A DNA stretch of 64,000 bases from Citrifermentans bremense R1 (GTDB taxonomy: Bacteria; Desulfobacterota; Desulfuromonadia; Geobacterales; Geobacteraceae), in assembly GCF_000426865.1 (NCBI RefSeq), contig NZ_AUGE01000015.1, positions 43,164 to 107,163 of the forward strand, in the 5' to 3' direction. Below are positions 1 to 7,969 of the stretch, piece by piece. Both the position numbers and the translations under genes were made by a program. How positions within the stretch are numbered: position 1 is the stretch's first letter; each line of letters starts with the position of its first letter. The notes under the pieces are model-generated. The model was not told where the DNA came from, made no database searches, and saw nothing but the letters and a program-made list of their open reading frames with translations.

Positions 1-2
1 AG

Positions 3-1406
3 ATGATCGGGATCACCCTGCCGGAACTGCTGGGGGAAAAACTCTTCGCGCTGAACGAGCAGTACGTCCGGAAAGCCCTGGCGGGCGAGACGCAGCGCTT
101 CGAAAGGACCCTGGTGAAGCCGGGGGGAGAGAAGGGATACACCTGGGCGCATTACATCCCGGACAAGATAGGGGGCGTTACCAGGGGGTTCTATGTCCTC
201 GTCTCAGACGTGACGGAACTGAAGCTCGCCGAGGAGGAGAAGGTCCGGCTGGAATCCCAGCTGCAGCAGGCGCAAAAGCTGGAATCGGTGGGACGGCTGG
301 CAGGCGGCGTGGCGCATGATTTCAACAACCTGCTCACCGTGATACTGGGGCTGGCGCAACTGGGGATGGGGGAACTCGAGCCCGGCGACCCGGTCCGCGG
401 CAGGCTTGAGGGGATCAGGCAGGCGGCGGAGAAGTCCGCGGCGCTGACGCAACAACTGCTTGGTTTCGCCAGGAAACAGACCATCGCCCCCGTAATGCTG
501 GACCTGAACCAGACGGTGGAACAGATGCTGAGCATGTTGAAACGGCTGGTGGGCGAGAACATCGAGGTGGTGTGGCGCCCGGCGCAGGAGCTTTGGCGGG
601 TCAAGATGGACCCGACCCAGTTGGATCAGATCCTCGCCAACCTCTGTGTCAACGCCCGCGACGCCATCGACGATGTCGGCAGGATCACCATAGAGACTGG
701 AAATGCAAGGCTCGACAAGAAATACTGCGCGGCCCGCTTCGGGTTCGTCCCCGGCGAGTACGTGCAGTTGACGGTGAGCGACGACGGCTGCGGCATGGAT
801 AAGGAGATGCTCGCGCACATCTTCGAGCCTTTCTTCACCACGAAAAAGCTGGGAAAGGGAACGGGGCTCGGTCTCGCCACCCTGTACGGCATCGTCAAGC
901 AGAACAACGGCTTCATAAACACCTACAGCGAGCCCGGCGCAGGAACCACCTTCAGGATCTACCTTCCCCGCCAAGATGCGGCAAAGGCCGAGACGTTGCC
1001 GGAGCCTGCGGAGCAGCCGGTATCCCGCGGCCACGAGACTATCCTGCTGGTGGAGGACGAGCCGACCATCCGGGAGGTGACGGTTTCCCTGTTGCAGCTT
1101 CAGGGATACCGGGTGCTGGCAGCGGGACTGCCCCGTGAGGCCCTGGAACTCGCCCGCGCCCACGCAGACGAGATTGACCTGGTGATGACCGATGTGGTGA
1201 TGCCCGAGATGAACGGCAGGGAACTGGCGCGCAGCCTCCTTGCCATCTCTCCCCGAATGAAGGTCCTGTTCATGTCGGGATACACGGCCAACGTCATCGC
1301 CCACCACGGCGTGCTCGAGGAAGGGGTCAACTTCATCTCGAAGCCGTTTTCGCTGCCGGACCTGGCGGAGAAGGTGCGCGAGGTGCTGGACGCGGGAGAA
1401 CGATGA
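3..1406 (+). CDS. Hybrid sensor histidine kinase/response regulator (5' end missing)
   Basis: The reading frame is open to the window edge, so the N-terminus is missing; the first 75 residues look like the end of a PAS domain (FYVLVSDVTELK). A short coiled linker follows, then an NtrB-type H-box (GGVAHDFNNLLTVILG, about residues 100-115) with the phospho-accepting His. The ATPase domain has an N-box (NLCVNARDAI), G1 (DDGCGMD) and G2 (GKGTGLGLATLYGIV). The C-terminal receiver (about 345-465) has the acidic pair VEDE, the phospho-acceptor Asp in TDVVMPEMNG and the Lys in SKPF. The HATPase-REC order suggests autophosphorylation with phosphate passed to its own receiver, or back from it. No DNA-binding output domain is present. 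The signal is unknown because the sensor part is outside the window. Confidence 0.9.
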   Translation: MIGITLPELLGEKLFALNEQYVRKALAGETQRFERTLVKPGGEKGYTWAHYIPDKIGGVTRGFYVLVSDVTELKLAEEEKVRLESQLQQAQKLESVGRLAGGVAHDFNNLLTVILGLAQLGMGELEPGDPVRGRLEGIRQAAEKSAALTQQLLGFARKQTIAPVMLDLNQTVEQMLSMLKRLVGENIEVVWRPAQELWRVKMDPTQLDQILANLCVNARDAIDDVGRITIETGNARLDKKYCAARFGFVPGEYVQLTVSDDGCGMDKEMLAHIFEPFFTTKKLGKGTGLGLATLYGIVKQNNGFINTYSEPGAGTTFRIYLPRQDAAKAETLPEPAEQPVSRGHETILLVEDEPTIREVTVSLLQLQGYRVLAAGLPREALELARAHADEIDLVMTDVVMPEMNGRELARSLLAISPRMKVLFMSGYTANVIAHHGVLEEGVNFISKPFSLPDLAEKVREVLDAGER

Positions 1407-1497
1407 CAGAATTGTCATCTTGGTGCAATGTTCCGGCAACGCTTACTCCTGTATGTTATGGTCGCCCACGGGCAATACGTAATCGAGGTTACCAAAA

Positions 1498-3399
1498 ATG
1501 CCGCAACGCCGACCGGGTCTCATCGCCCTCGTCTCAATCACGTTTCTCGCCGTATCCACCGCAATCAGACTGATGCTCCTGGCCATGACCCCCAAAGGGG
1601 CCGGGCTCGGCGCCGTTTTGCTTTTGAAAGCCGCCGCCACCGGGTTCTTCTTCGACCTGGTCACCCTTTCCTACGCGCTGCTGCCGATAGCGCTCTACCT
1701 GATCCTGCTCCCGCGCCGCGTCGCCACCCACCGCTCCCACGCCTGGTTTTTGCGCCTGCTTTTCACCGTCTACCTGGGTGTGCTGGTCTTCGACGCCTGC
1801 TCCGAGTACCTCTTCTTCGACGAGTTCGGGACCCGCTTCAACTTCATCGCCGTGGACTATCTGGTCTACACCCAGGAGGTGATCGGCAACATCCGCGAGT
1901 CGTATCCCCTCACCCCCATCTTCTCGGGGATCGGCATCGTGGCGCTCGCCGGAGCCTGGCTCCTCAGGAAGTACCTGGACCGCGGGATCAACGTCACCTT
2001 TACCGGACCGTACCGCCGCATCGGCGCGCTTTTGGTGCTGCCCGCGCTACTCTCCTACTCCCTGGTGCACGTCTCTTACTCCTCCATCTCCTACAACAAC
2101 TTCGCCAACGAGCTGGCGGGCAACGGCATCTACAACCTCTTCGCCGCCTTCGTGAACAACGAACTCTCCTTCACCAGATTCTACCGGACCAAGCCGCAAG
2201 CCCAGGTAAACAGCAGGCTGAGGACGCTGGTAGCCGAGCGCAACAACAGCTTCGTCAACCCAAGCTCCGAGCGTTTCACCAGGAGCATCCGCAGCGAGGG
2301 GAAAGAACAGCGCCTGAACCTCGTGGTGGTAGTCGAGGAGAGCCTCTCCGCGGAGTACCTCGGGGCCTTCGGGAACAAGGACAACCTGACCCCGAACCTG
2401 GACCGGCTCGCCTCCCAGTCGCTTTTGTTCACCAACCTCTACGCCACCGGCACCCGGACCGTGCGCGGGCTGGAGGCGCTCACCCTTTCCATCCCTCCCC
2501 TGCCAGGCACCTCGATCGTCAAGCGCCCCAACAACTCCGGCTTCCGTTCCTGGGGGGAGATCCTGAACGCCAAGGGGTATGAGTCGAAGTACATCTACGC
2601 CGGGCACGGCTACTTCGACAACATGAACGCCTTTTTCTCCGGCAACGGCTACTCCATAGTGGACCGCGCCGACTTCGCCAAGGACGAGGTGACCTTCTCC
2701 AACATCTGGGGGGTCTGCGACGAGGACCTGTTCCGGAAGGTGATCAAGGAGGGGAGCAAGTCGTACGCGGCTAAGAAGCCCTTCTTCTCCATGGTGATGA
2801 CCACCTCCAACCACCGTCCCTTCACCTACCCCGCCGGCCGCATCGACATAGCGCCTAAGACCGGGAGAAAGGGGGGGGTGAAGTACGCCGACTACGCCAT
2901 CGGGAGGCTCATCGCCGAGGCGAGCAGCCTGCCCTGGTTCAAGGACACCGTCTTCGTCATCATCGCCGACCACTGCGCCGGCAGCGCCGGAAAGACGGAT
3001 ATCCCGGTCAAGAAGTACGAGATCCCGATGCTGGTCTACTCCCCGGCGCACGTGCAGCCAGGGCGCGTGGAGAAGCTGATGAGCCAGATCGACGTGGCCC
3101 CGACGGTGCTCGGGATGATGAACATGAGCTACCAAAGCGATTTTCTGGGGCGCGACGCCCTGAAGGAAAGCGGGCAGGAGCCGCGCGCCTTCATCTCGAC
3201 CTACCAAAAGCTCGGCTACCTGACCGAGAACCGGCTCTTGGTGCTGGGCCCGCAGCAGTACGCAGCGCAGTACCAGGTGGACAGGAAAAGCGGCGAGGCG
3301 AAAAAGCAGGCGGTAAGCGACGAATTCCTAGGCGACATGCTGGCCTACTACCAGGGAGGGGACTACCTGTACCAGCGCAGGCTGAACCGGCTTCGCTAG
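1498..3399 (+). CDS. LtaS-type sulfatase-fold phosphoglycerol transferase
   Basis: A 633-residue membrane enzyme with about five N-terminal transmembrane segments (residues 1-190) and a large sulfatase/alkaline-phosphatase-fold domain from about residue 270. Visible motifs are a metal-binding Glu in NLVVVVEESLSAEYLG, a Thr-rich nucleophile region (ATGTRTVRGLE, the place of the LtaS catalytic Thr) and the metal-binding DH in VIIADHCAG. The family moves glycerol phosphate from phosphatidylglycerol onto periplasmic acceptors. In a Gram-negative the acceptor is more likely an osmoregulated glucan, lipid or lipopolysaccharide than teichoic acid; that is inference. The chosen ATG is followed at once by a hydrophobic segment. 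It appears monocistronic. Confidence 0.85.
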   Translation: MPQRRPGLIALVSITFLAVSTAIRLMLLAMTPKGAGLGAVLLLKAAATGFFFDLVTLSYALLPIALYLILLPRRVATHRSHAWFLRLLFTVYLGVLVFDACSEYLFFDEFGTRFNFIAVDYLVYTQEVIGNIRESYPLTPIFSGIGIVALAGAWLLRKYLDRGINVTFTGPYRRIGALLVLPALLSYSLVHVSYSSISYNNFANELAGNGIYNLFAAFVNNELSFTRFYRTKPQAQVNSRLRTLVAERNNSFVNPSSERFTRSIRSEGKEQRLNLVVVVEESLSAEYLGAFGNKDNLTPNLDRLASQSLLFTNLYATGTRTVRGLEALTLSIPPLPGTSIVKRPNNSGFRSWGEILNAKGYESKYIYAGHGYFDNMNAFFSGNGYSIVDRADFAKDEVTFSNIWGVCDEDLFRKVIKEGSKSYAAKKPFFSMVMTTSNHRPFTYPAGRIDIAPKTGRKGGVKYADYAIGRLIAEASSLPWFKDTVFVIIADHCAGSAGKTDIPVKKYEIPMLVYSPAHVQPGRVEKLMSQIDVAPTVLGMMNMSYQSDFLGRDALKESGQEPRAFISTYQKLGYLTENRLLVLGPQQYAAQYQVDRKSGEAKKQAVSDEFLGDMLAYYQGGDYLYQRRLNRLR

Positions 3400-3536
3400 A
3401 TGACACAGAAGCTGGACCGGAAATTCCGGCTCACGCACCTGATCCTGCCGCTGGCGGTTTACCTACCGATGAGGCGGGTGCTGGCGAGGGATTGATTCGA
3501 TTAGGGCAGGTCAGTGAAGCTGGCAGAGAGGGACCC

Positions 3537-3956
3537 TCAAAGGTTAGGCGAGGCTACTGCGTCCCCCCCTTTGCGAAGGGGGGGACAGGGGGGATTTGCT
3601 CTTTGTTGGCAGATCCGAAATATCTCTTCCAGAACCGCCGCCGTTTCCAATAATACCTGTCGATTGTCGAATCTAAGAACCGTCAACCCCTGTTCTTGAA
3701 GAAACAGATCGCGCGCGACATCACGTTTGCCATGCTCCTCCTGAAGGTGCTGGCTGCCATCCACCTCAATCACCAGCAGTGCTGCGGCAGCAAAGAAATC
3801 GACTACATAAGGCCCCACCGGTTTCTGCCGGTTGAACTGGACTCCAAGGAGTTGCCTGCCCCGTAGATGAGACCACAGCAGTTGCTCTGCATCTGTCATC
3901 TGCTTGCGCAGTTTGCGCGATGCCCCCTTCAACTGGTGGTTGTATGGTCTGACCAA
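3537..3956 (-). CDS. DUF559 (Vsr/restriction-like) endonuclease-domain protein
   Basis: A 139-residue protein of the DUF559 family, whose fold belongs to the very-short-patch-repair/PD-(D/E)XK nucleases. The body has the usual order: RKQMTDAEQLLWSHLRGRQ, QFNRQKPVGPYVVDFF, then LVIEVDGSQH with the candidate catalytic Glu and Asp. The start codon is TTG; it is chosen because the homologous N-terminus (RPYN.LK...LRK.MTDAE) runs right up to it. The ribosome-binding purine run before it (GGGGGGATTTGCC) is part of the right-hand flanking repeat. The C-terminus (NPPCPPLRKGG) is translated from the left-hand repeat. The gene is therefore embedded in its repeats at both ends. The biological role of the family is not established; selfish or repair functions are possible. 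Confidence 0.85.
   Translation of the reverse strand: MVRPYNHQLKGASRKLRKQMTDAEQLLWSHLRGRQLLGVQFNRQKPVGPYVVDFFAAAALLVIEVDGSQHLQEEHGKRDVARDLFLQEQGLTVLRFDNRQVLLETAAVLEEIFRICQQRANPPCPPLRKGGDAVASPNL
3571..3607. repeat. GC-rich hairpin repeat, left copy flanking DUF559 gene
   Basis: C-run, TTTGCGAA, G-run, then ACAGGGGGGATTTG: an internal hairpin (CCCCCTTTGCGAAGGGGG) with a tail. It is the inverted counterpart of the copy on the other side of the endonuclease gene, and a third copy lies upstream of argH. Here it is translated as the C-terminal NPPCPPLRKGG of the DUF559 protein. Confidence 0.85.
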
Positions 3957-3957
3957 G

Positions 3958-3994
3958 GCAAATCCCCCCTGCCCCCCCTTCGCAAAGGGGGGAA
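3958..3994. repeat. GC-rich hairpin repeat, right copy flanking DUF559 gene
   Basis: AAATCCCCCCTGCCCCCC, TTCGCAAA, then a G-run: the inverse of the left copy. On the minus strand it supplies the GGGGGGA run that sits as a Shine-Dalgarno sequence before the TTG start of the endonuclease. Confidence 0.85.
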
Positions 3995-4058
3995 CTTTAA
4001 TTCACCTGCAGCGCTTAACGGGCAAATCCCCCGGAATTTCTCGAAGAACCTCAGGTTG

Positions 4059-5384
4059 CTACTGCTCCTCCGGCTCATTGCCGGCAGGCTTTTTCCTCGC
4101 GCCGTTGCCGCGCCTGGGAATCTTCTGGCCGTGGGGATCGACCTCGGGCTGCCCCAGCTTCTGATCGAGGTAATCGACGATCCCGGCGCCGTGGATATGC
4201 TCCAACCGGTGAGCGGTCGGATGCACCGCATCCTCGGGGGTCCCGATGGAGGCAAGATAACTCTCCCACAGGCGATGGGCGCGCAGTACGTTAGCCGCCT
4301 GCTTCTCCCCCACCCCGGTCAGCCGGTACCCCTGCGGCAAGGCCTCGATCAGCCCCTCCGATTCCATCTGTTTCACCGCCTTCCATAAGGTCCCCGGCTG
4401 CGGCACCTGCACGAACTGCTGCAGCACCTTGAGCGGGGTCTCCTTCTGCTGGCGCAAGACCGTGATCAGCACGTCCTCCACCACCTGCTGCGGTATCATG
4501 TTGCGCAACCGGCGCCACCGGGCCAAAAGCCCGTAGCGCGGAGCCACCGCCAGCACCGCGAGAAACTGCAGGGTGCAAAAGAGCATCACCGCCCCGCCCC
4601 CCGCCGAGTCGAGCCAGACGCAGAGATACAACCCGCCGATCACGCTGGTGACTCCGAACAGCGACGCTAAGGCCATCATCTTGTCCAGCCGATCGCTCAA
4701 AAGGTAGGCGGTCGCAGCCGGCGTGATCAAAAGCCCCACCACCAGGATCACCCCCACCATGCTCACCGCGCTCACCACCACCATGGAGACGCACCCGGTC
4801 AGCGCGTAGTCCAAGACGAGCACCGGCAGCCCGGTCGAGGCGGCCATGATGGGATCGAAGCTCGCCAGCTGAAAGTGGCGGAAGAAGAGGACCAGGATGG
4901 TGAGGACGGAGGCGGAGACGATGGCGCTGGCCCAAAGGTCGGTGTCGGCCACCCCCAGGATGTCCCCCATGATGAAGTGCATCAGGTCGATGTGGATGTA
5001 CTGCCGGAAGATGGAGACCACAACGACGCCCAGGGCGAAGACGCCGGTGTACATGATGCCGATGACCGTGTCCTCCTTGACCCGGGAGACCTTGGAGACG
5101 ACCCCGATCAGGGCGACGGTGATGATGGCGGCAATGAGCGAGCCGAGCAGCATGGCGGGCGCGTAAGCCTCCACCCCGAAGAGGAGCTTCATGGCGAGGT
5201 AGCCCCCCGCCACCCCGGCGATCATGGCGTGGGAAAGGGCGTCCCCCAGAAAGGCCATCCGCCTCAACACCACCAGAGATCCCACCGCACCCGAGACGAG
5301 CGCCACGGCGCAGCCGCCGATCAGGGCCTTCTGGAAATAGGTCTCGGTGAGCGGAGCCCAAAATGCATGGAGCAGGAAGTTCAT
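4059..5384 (-). CDS. Metal ABC transporter permease fused to a DtxR/MntR-like domain
   Basis: Residues 1 to about 285 form a ZnuB/MntB/TroC-type permease with about eight membrane segments and the characteristic LRRMAFLGDALSHAMIAG segment near the N-terminus. From about residue 295 the protein continues as a soluble domain: a winged-helix-like stretch (VLITVLRQQKETPLKVLQQF ... GLIEALPQGYRLT) followed by the DtxR metal-binding/dimerisation signature, with RAHRLWESYL, AHRLEHIHG and VDPHGQKIPRR. The His and Glu residues match the spacing of DtxR/MntR ligands by eye. The fusion suggests a cytoplasmic metal sensor attached to the importer, either gating transport or acting as a tethered repressor; this is inference. 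Its start overlaps the ATPase stop by four bases, so the two are translationally coupled. The final 40 residues are basic and low-complexity. Confidence 0.9.
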   Translation of the reverse strand: MNFLLHAFWAPLTETYFQKALIGGCAVALVSGAVGSLVVLRRMAFLGDALSHAMIAGVAGGYLAMKLLFGVEAYAPAMLLGSLIAAIITVALIGVVSKVSRVKEDTVIGIMYTGVFALGVVVVSIFRQYIHIDLMHFIMGDILGVADTDLWASAIVSASVLTILVLFFRHFQLASFDPIMAASTGLPVLVLDYALTGCVSMVVVSAVSMVGVILVVGLLITPAATAYLLSDRLDKMMALASLFGVTSVIGGLYLCVWLDSAGGGAVMLFCTLQFLAVLAVAPRYGLLARWRRLRNMIPQQVVEDVLITVLRQQKETPLKVLQQFVQVPQPGTLWKAVKQMESEGLIEALPQGYRLTGVGEKQAANVLRAHRLWESYLASIGTPEDAVHPTAHRLEHIHGAGIVDYLDQKLGQPEVDPHGQKIPRRGNGARKKPAGNEPEEQ

Positions 5385-6148
5385 CGTCCCCCCTCCTTGG
5401 CCATCAGGTCGGTGAAGACCCTGAGGCGCCCTTCGTAGACCTGGCTCAGGAGTTCCTCCTGCAGCACGGCGGCGGGAGGTCCGAAGGCGTAGAGCCGCTG
5501 CTTCAGGAGGACCAGGTTGTCGAAGTACTCGGCCGCGGTGGCGAGATCGTGATGCACCACGACCAGGGTCTTTCCAGCCGCCTTGGCCCGCTCCAGGACG
5601 TCGAGTATGGCCCGCTCCGTGGCGGCGTCGACCCCGGCGAAAGGCTCGTCCAGAAGGAGGATGTCGGAGCCCTGCGCCAGCGCCCGCGCGAGGAACACCC
5701 GCTGCTGCTGCCCGCCCGAGAGCTGCCCTATCTGGCGCTCGGCGAAGTCTGACATGCGCACCATGGAGAGCGCCTCCAGTGCCGCCTCGCGGTCCGCCGC
5801 GGAAGGGGAGCGGTACCAGGGGACGTGCTGGTAGCGCCCCATGAGCGCCACCTCCCGGACGGTGATGGGGAAATCCCAGTCCACGGCGCCGCGCTGCGGG
5901 ACGTAGGCCACCTTCCCCTTGGCCTTCTGCACGTCCTCGCCGCCGATGAGGATCTCCCCCACGTCCGGCTTCTCGAAACCGAGGATGGCCTTGATCAGCG
6001 TGGACTTCCCCGACCCGTTGGGGCCGATCACACCTACCAGCTGGTCCTTTTCGATCCTGACCGACACGTCGAGAAGCGCTGGGCGCGCGCCGTAGGAGAC
6101 GGTCAGGTGGCGCACCTCGATGGCGGGAGTCCCTTTACCGTTGTTCAT
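5381..6148 (-). CDS. Metal (Mn/Zn/Fe) ABC transporter ATP-binding protein
   Basis: A 255-residue ATPase of the ZnuC/MntA/TroB type. It shows Walker A (GPNGSGKST), a Q-loop in VPQRGAVDWDFPITV, the ABC signature (LSGGQQQR), Walker B (ILLLDEPFAGVD) and the switch His (VVHHDL). The VDWDFPI segment after the Q-loop is common in the manganese/zinc branch. It lies between the small membrane-anchored protein, with which it overlaps by about 14 bases, and the permease, and would energise metal import from the periplasm. Substrate identity cannot be fixed from sequence. Confidence 0.93.
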   Translation of the reverse strand: MNNGKGTPAIEVRHLTVSYGARPALLDVSVRIEKDQLVGVIGPNGSGKSTLIKAILGFEKPDVGEILIGGEDVQKAKGKVAYVPQRGAVDWDFPITVREVALMGRYQHVPWYRSPSAADREAALEALSMVRMSDFAERQIGQLSGGQQQRVFLARALAQGSDILLLDEPFAGVDAATERAILDVLERAKAAGKTLVVVHHDLATAAEYFDNLVLLKQRLYAFGPPAAVLQEELLSQVYEGRLRVFTDLMAKEGGR

Positions 6149-6641
6149 GGCTTCCCTCCCCCGCGGCCGTCAACTCGAAGGGGACCGAGCCCGCCACCAG
6201 CGCCCCCTTCTCCCCCCAGAGCGTCTGGTCGGCGATCACCCGCCCCCCTTGCAAGAGCCTCACCCGCAGCGCATGGTCGCGCGTCTCCCCCTGCGGAGGG
6301 ACGGCCCTGACATAGATCTCGTTATGGCCCAGCACCAGCCCCGGCACCGGCGTAAGAGACTTGGCGACCCCGGCGGGGAGGGGGCGCTCGCTTTGGTAGA
6401 TCTCCCGGTCCGCCACCCGCACTAAAAGCGTCGCCTTCGCGCCCGCGTCTCCCTTCAGGGCGAAGGGGTCGGCTGCCGTGGCGAAGCTTGGCGTCAGCTC
6501 CAGGGTGTAGGCCTTAGCCGGCGCCTCGGTCAGTTTCTCCGCCGCAGCCACGGGGGGCTTATGCCGGTCGCGCTGGTAGCTGTACAGGGAAAGCCCCCCG
6601 ATCAGCACCAGCCAGATTGTCGCCACCAATAAAAACCTCAT
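6135..6641 (-). CDS. Membrane-anchored hypothetical protein in metal transporter operon
   Basis: A 168-residue protein with one N-terminal membrane segment (LLVATIWLVLIGGLSLYSY) and a periplasmic domain of about 135 residues that reads as mostly beta strand. There are no Cys or His clusters, so it is not an obvious metal chaperone. It sits between the substrate-binding protein and the ATPase, about 20 bases from the former and overlapping the latter, so it should be co-transcribed and probably assists uptake. I do not recognise the family. Confidence 0.75.
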   Translation of the reverse strand: MRFLLVATIWLVLIGGLSLYSYQRDRHKPPVAAAEKLTEAPAKAYTLELTPSFATAADPFALKGDAGAKATLLVRVADREIYQSERPLPAGVAKSLTPVPGLVLGHNEIYVRAVPPQGETRDHALRVRLLQGGRVIADQTLWGEKGALVAGSVPFELTAAGEGSHEQR

Positions 6642-6660
6642 GTCGCTTCCTTCTCCTTCT

Positions 6661-7572
6661 CTACTTGAGCGCCTGGACCATCAAAAGGACGTTCTCCCGC
6701 ATCATGCCTAAATAGCTCTCCCCGGCGGAGCCTGCCTTCCCCATGGAGTCGGAGTAGAGCTCGCCGCCGATGGCGACCCCGGTCTCCTGGGCGATCTCGC
6801 GGATCTGCTTGGGGTTTATGGTGGTTTCGACGAAGATGGCGCGGGCGCCCGCTTGGCGGATGGATTCAACCACCTGCTGGTGCCGCTTGGGGGTCATCCC
6901 TCCCCCCACCTCGGCCCCGGTGGACCACCCGACCGGCGCTATGCTCTGGTAACGGTTGTTGGGGTTGAAGCGGTAGTCGCGGCAGAAATAGTTGAAGGCG
7001 TCATGGGTGGTGACGAGGATGCGGCGCGAGGGGGGTATGCGCCCCACCTCTTCCCTGATCCAGGCGTCGAGAACCCTCAACTGCTGCAGGTAGAGCGTGC
7101 CCCGGGCGCGGTACTCCCCGGCATGGGCCGGGTCGAGCCGCCCCAAAGCTTCGATGATGTTGTTGACGTAGATGGCCGCGTTTTGCACCGAGAACCAGGC
7201 GTGCGGGTCGGGGACGACCTGCCCCCCCTTGCCCAGCTGCAGCGGTGCCACCCCCTGCGAGACGGTGACCAGCTCCTTTCTCGCGTCGCGGGCCAGCGCC
7301 CCCATCCAGTTCTTACCCTCCAGGTGCAGGCCGTTCTCCAGGCAGAGGCTTGCGCTCAGCACCACCTGCACGTCGTCGGGGGTCGGCTGGTAGGTGTGCG
7401 GGTCGGCGCCCGGCGCGAGGATGCTGCGGACCGTCAGGCGGTCGCCGGCGACCTGGCGCGCGAAGTCCGCGATCTGGGTGGTCGAGGCGACGACGATAGG
7501 CTTCCCCGCGCCGAAGGCAGCCGCAGGGAGGGAGACGAGGATGAATAGTAGCGGGATGATTAGGCGCAGCAA
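6661..7572 (-). CDS. Metal ABC transporter substrate-binding protein (ZnuA/TroA type)
   Basis: A cluster A-I binding protein. Candidate metal ligands are the His in GADPHTYQPTPDDV, the His in VVPDPHAWFS, a central Glu in IFVETTINPKQI and the Asp in GGELYSDSMG; LVTTHDAFNYF is the family landmark in the second lobe. The His-rich loop typical of true ZnuA is absent, which leans towards manganese or iron, but weakly. I place the start at a TTG codon preceded at good distance by AGGAGG, giving 303 residues and a clean signal peptide (LLRLIIPLLFILVSLPAAAFG). An upstream ATG 72 bases earlier would add a charged leader and has no ribosome-binding site. First gene of the transporter operon. Confidence 0.9.
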   Translation of the reverse strand: MLRLIIPLLFILVSLPAAAFGAGKPIVVASTTQIADFARQVAGDRLTVRSILAPGADPHTYQPTPDDVQVVLSASLCLENGLHLEGKNWMGALARDARKELVTVSQGVAPLQLGKGGQVVPDPHAWFSVQNAAIYVNNIIEALGRLDPAHAGEYRARGTLYLQQLRVLDAWIREEVGRIPPSRRILVTTHDAFNYFCRDYRFNPNNRYQSIAPVGWSTGAEVGGGMTPKRHQQVVESIRQAGARAIFVETTINPKQIREIAQETGVAIGGELYSDSMGKAGSAGESYLGMMRENVLLMVQALK

Positions 7573-7640
7573 GGAAATCCTCCTGTCAAGACGGTCCAGC
7601 CGAAAAAAACATACCCATTGAAACATCCATTCATTAAATG

Positions 7641-7724
7641 TCAAACCCGCGCCCTATTCCAAATGATCCAGCCCCTTCCCGCTCCAGTCACCAGCGCCAC
7701 CTTCTCTCTTAGCTTCTGTGTCAT
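7641..7724 (-). pseudogene. N-terminal remnant of a short-chain dehydrogenase
   Basis: A 27-codon frame with ATG and an upstream GGGGG run encodes MTQKLREKVALVTGAGRG, which matches the start of FabG-like short-chain dehydrogenases, including the first beta strand and the TGxxxG dinucleotide-binding turn. It then goes out of register (WIIWN) and stops. No continuation was found in the neighbouring frames, so it reads as a leftover of a deleted gene. The rest of this roughly 400-base gap between the divergent metal operon and larB holds their leaders. Confidence 0.5.
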
Positions 7725-7969
7725 CGCAACCCCCGTCTGTCAGGAATGCTCCCATATCTGTCACACCGGCAGCCCAAAAGGTACAACACGCAGCCAGGTA
7801 AGGCAATGCACAACCGGGGATGCAATCTGGCTGCCGCAGGATCGGCATCCCGCTGTCAGAGGCCCCTTCCAGTGACATAAACTTTAGACAGAATGTATTT
7901 TTCTTGCAGCGAAACGCATTATTTGTGCTAGCTTTGTTTTTTTCAATGTACGGAGGCAAGATCCGATTC

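Noticed and set aside
1428..2582. 384-residue frame overlapping the phosphoglycerol transferase in another frame
   Set aside because: Arg/Pro/His-rich shadow composition typical of a GC-rich genome; the in-frame enzyme has full motifs.
3400..3495. 31-codon frame right after the phosphoglycerol transferase stop
   Set aside because: It has an ATG adjoining the previous stop but no recognisable protein and no ribosome-binding site of its own; its 14-base identity to the dehydrogenase remnant start looks like chance.
7573..7969. Cobalamin or nickel riboswitch between the metal operon and larB
   Set aside because: GC-rich blocks exist, but none of the conserved aptamer boxes could be identified by eye.
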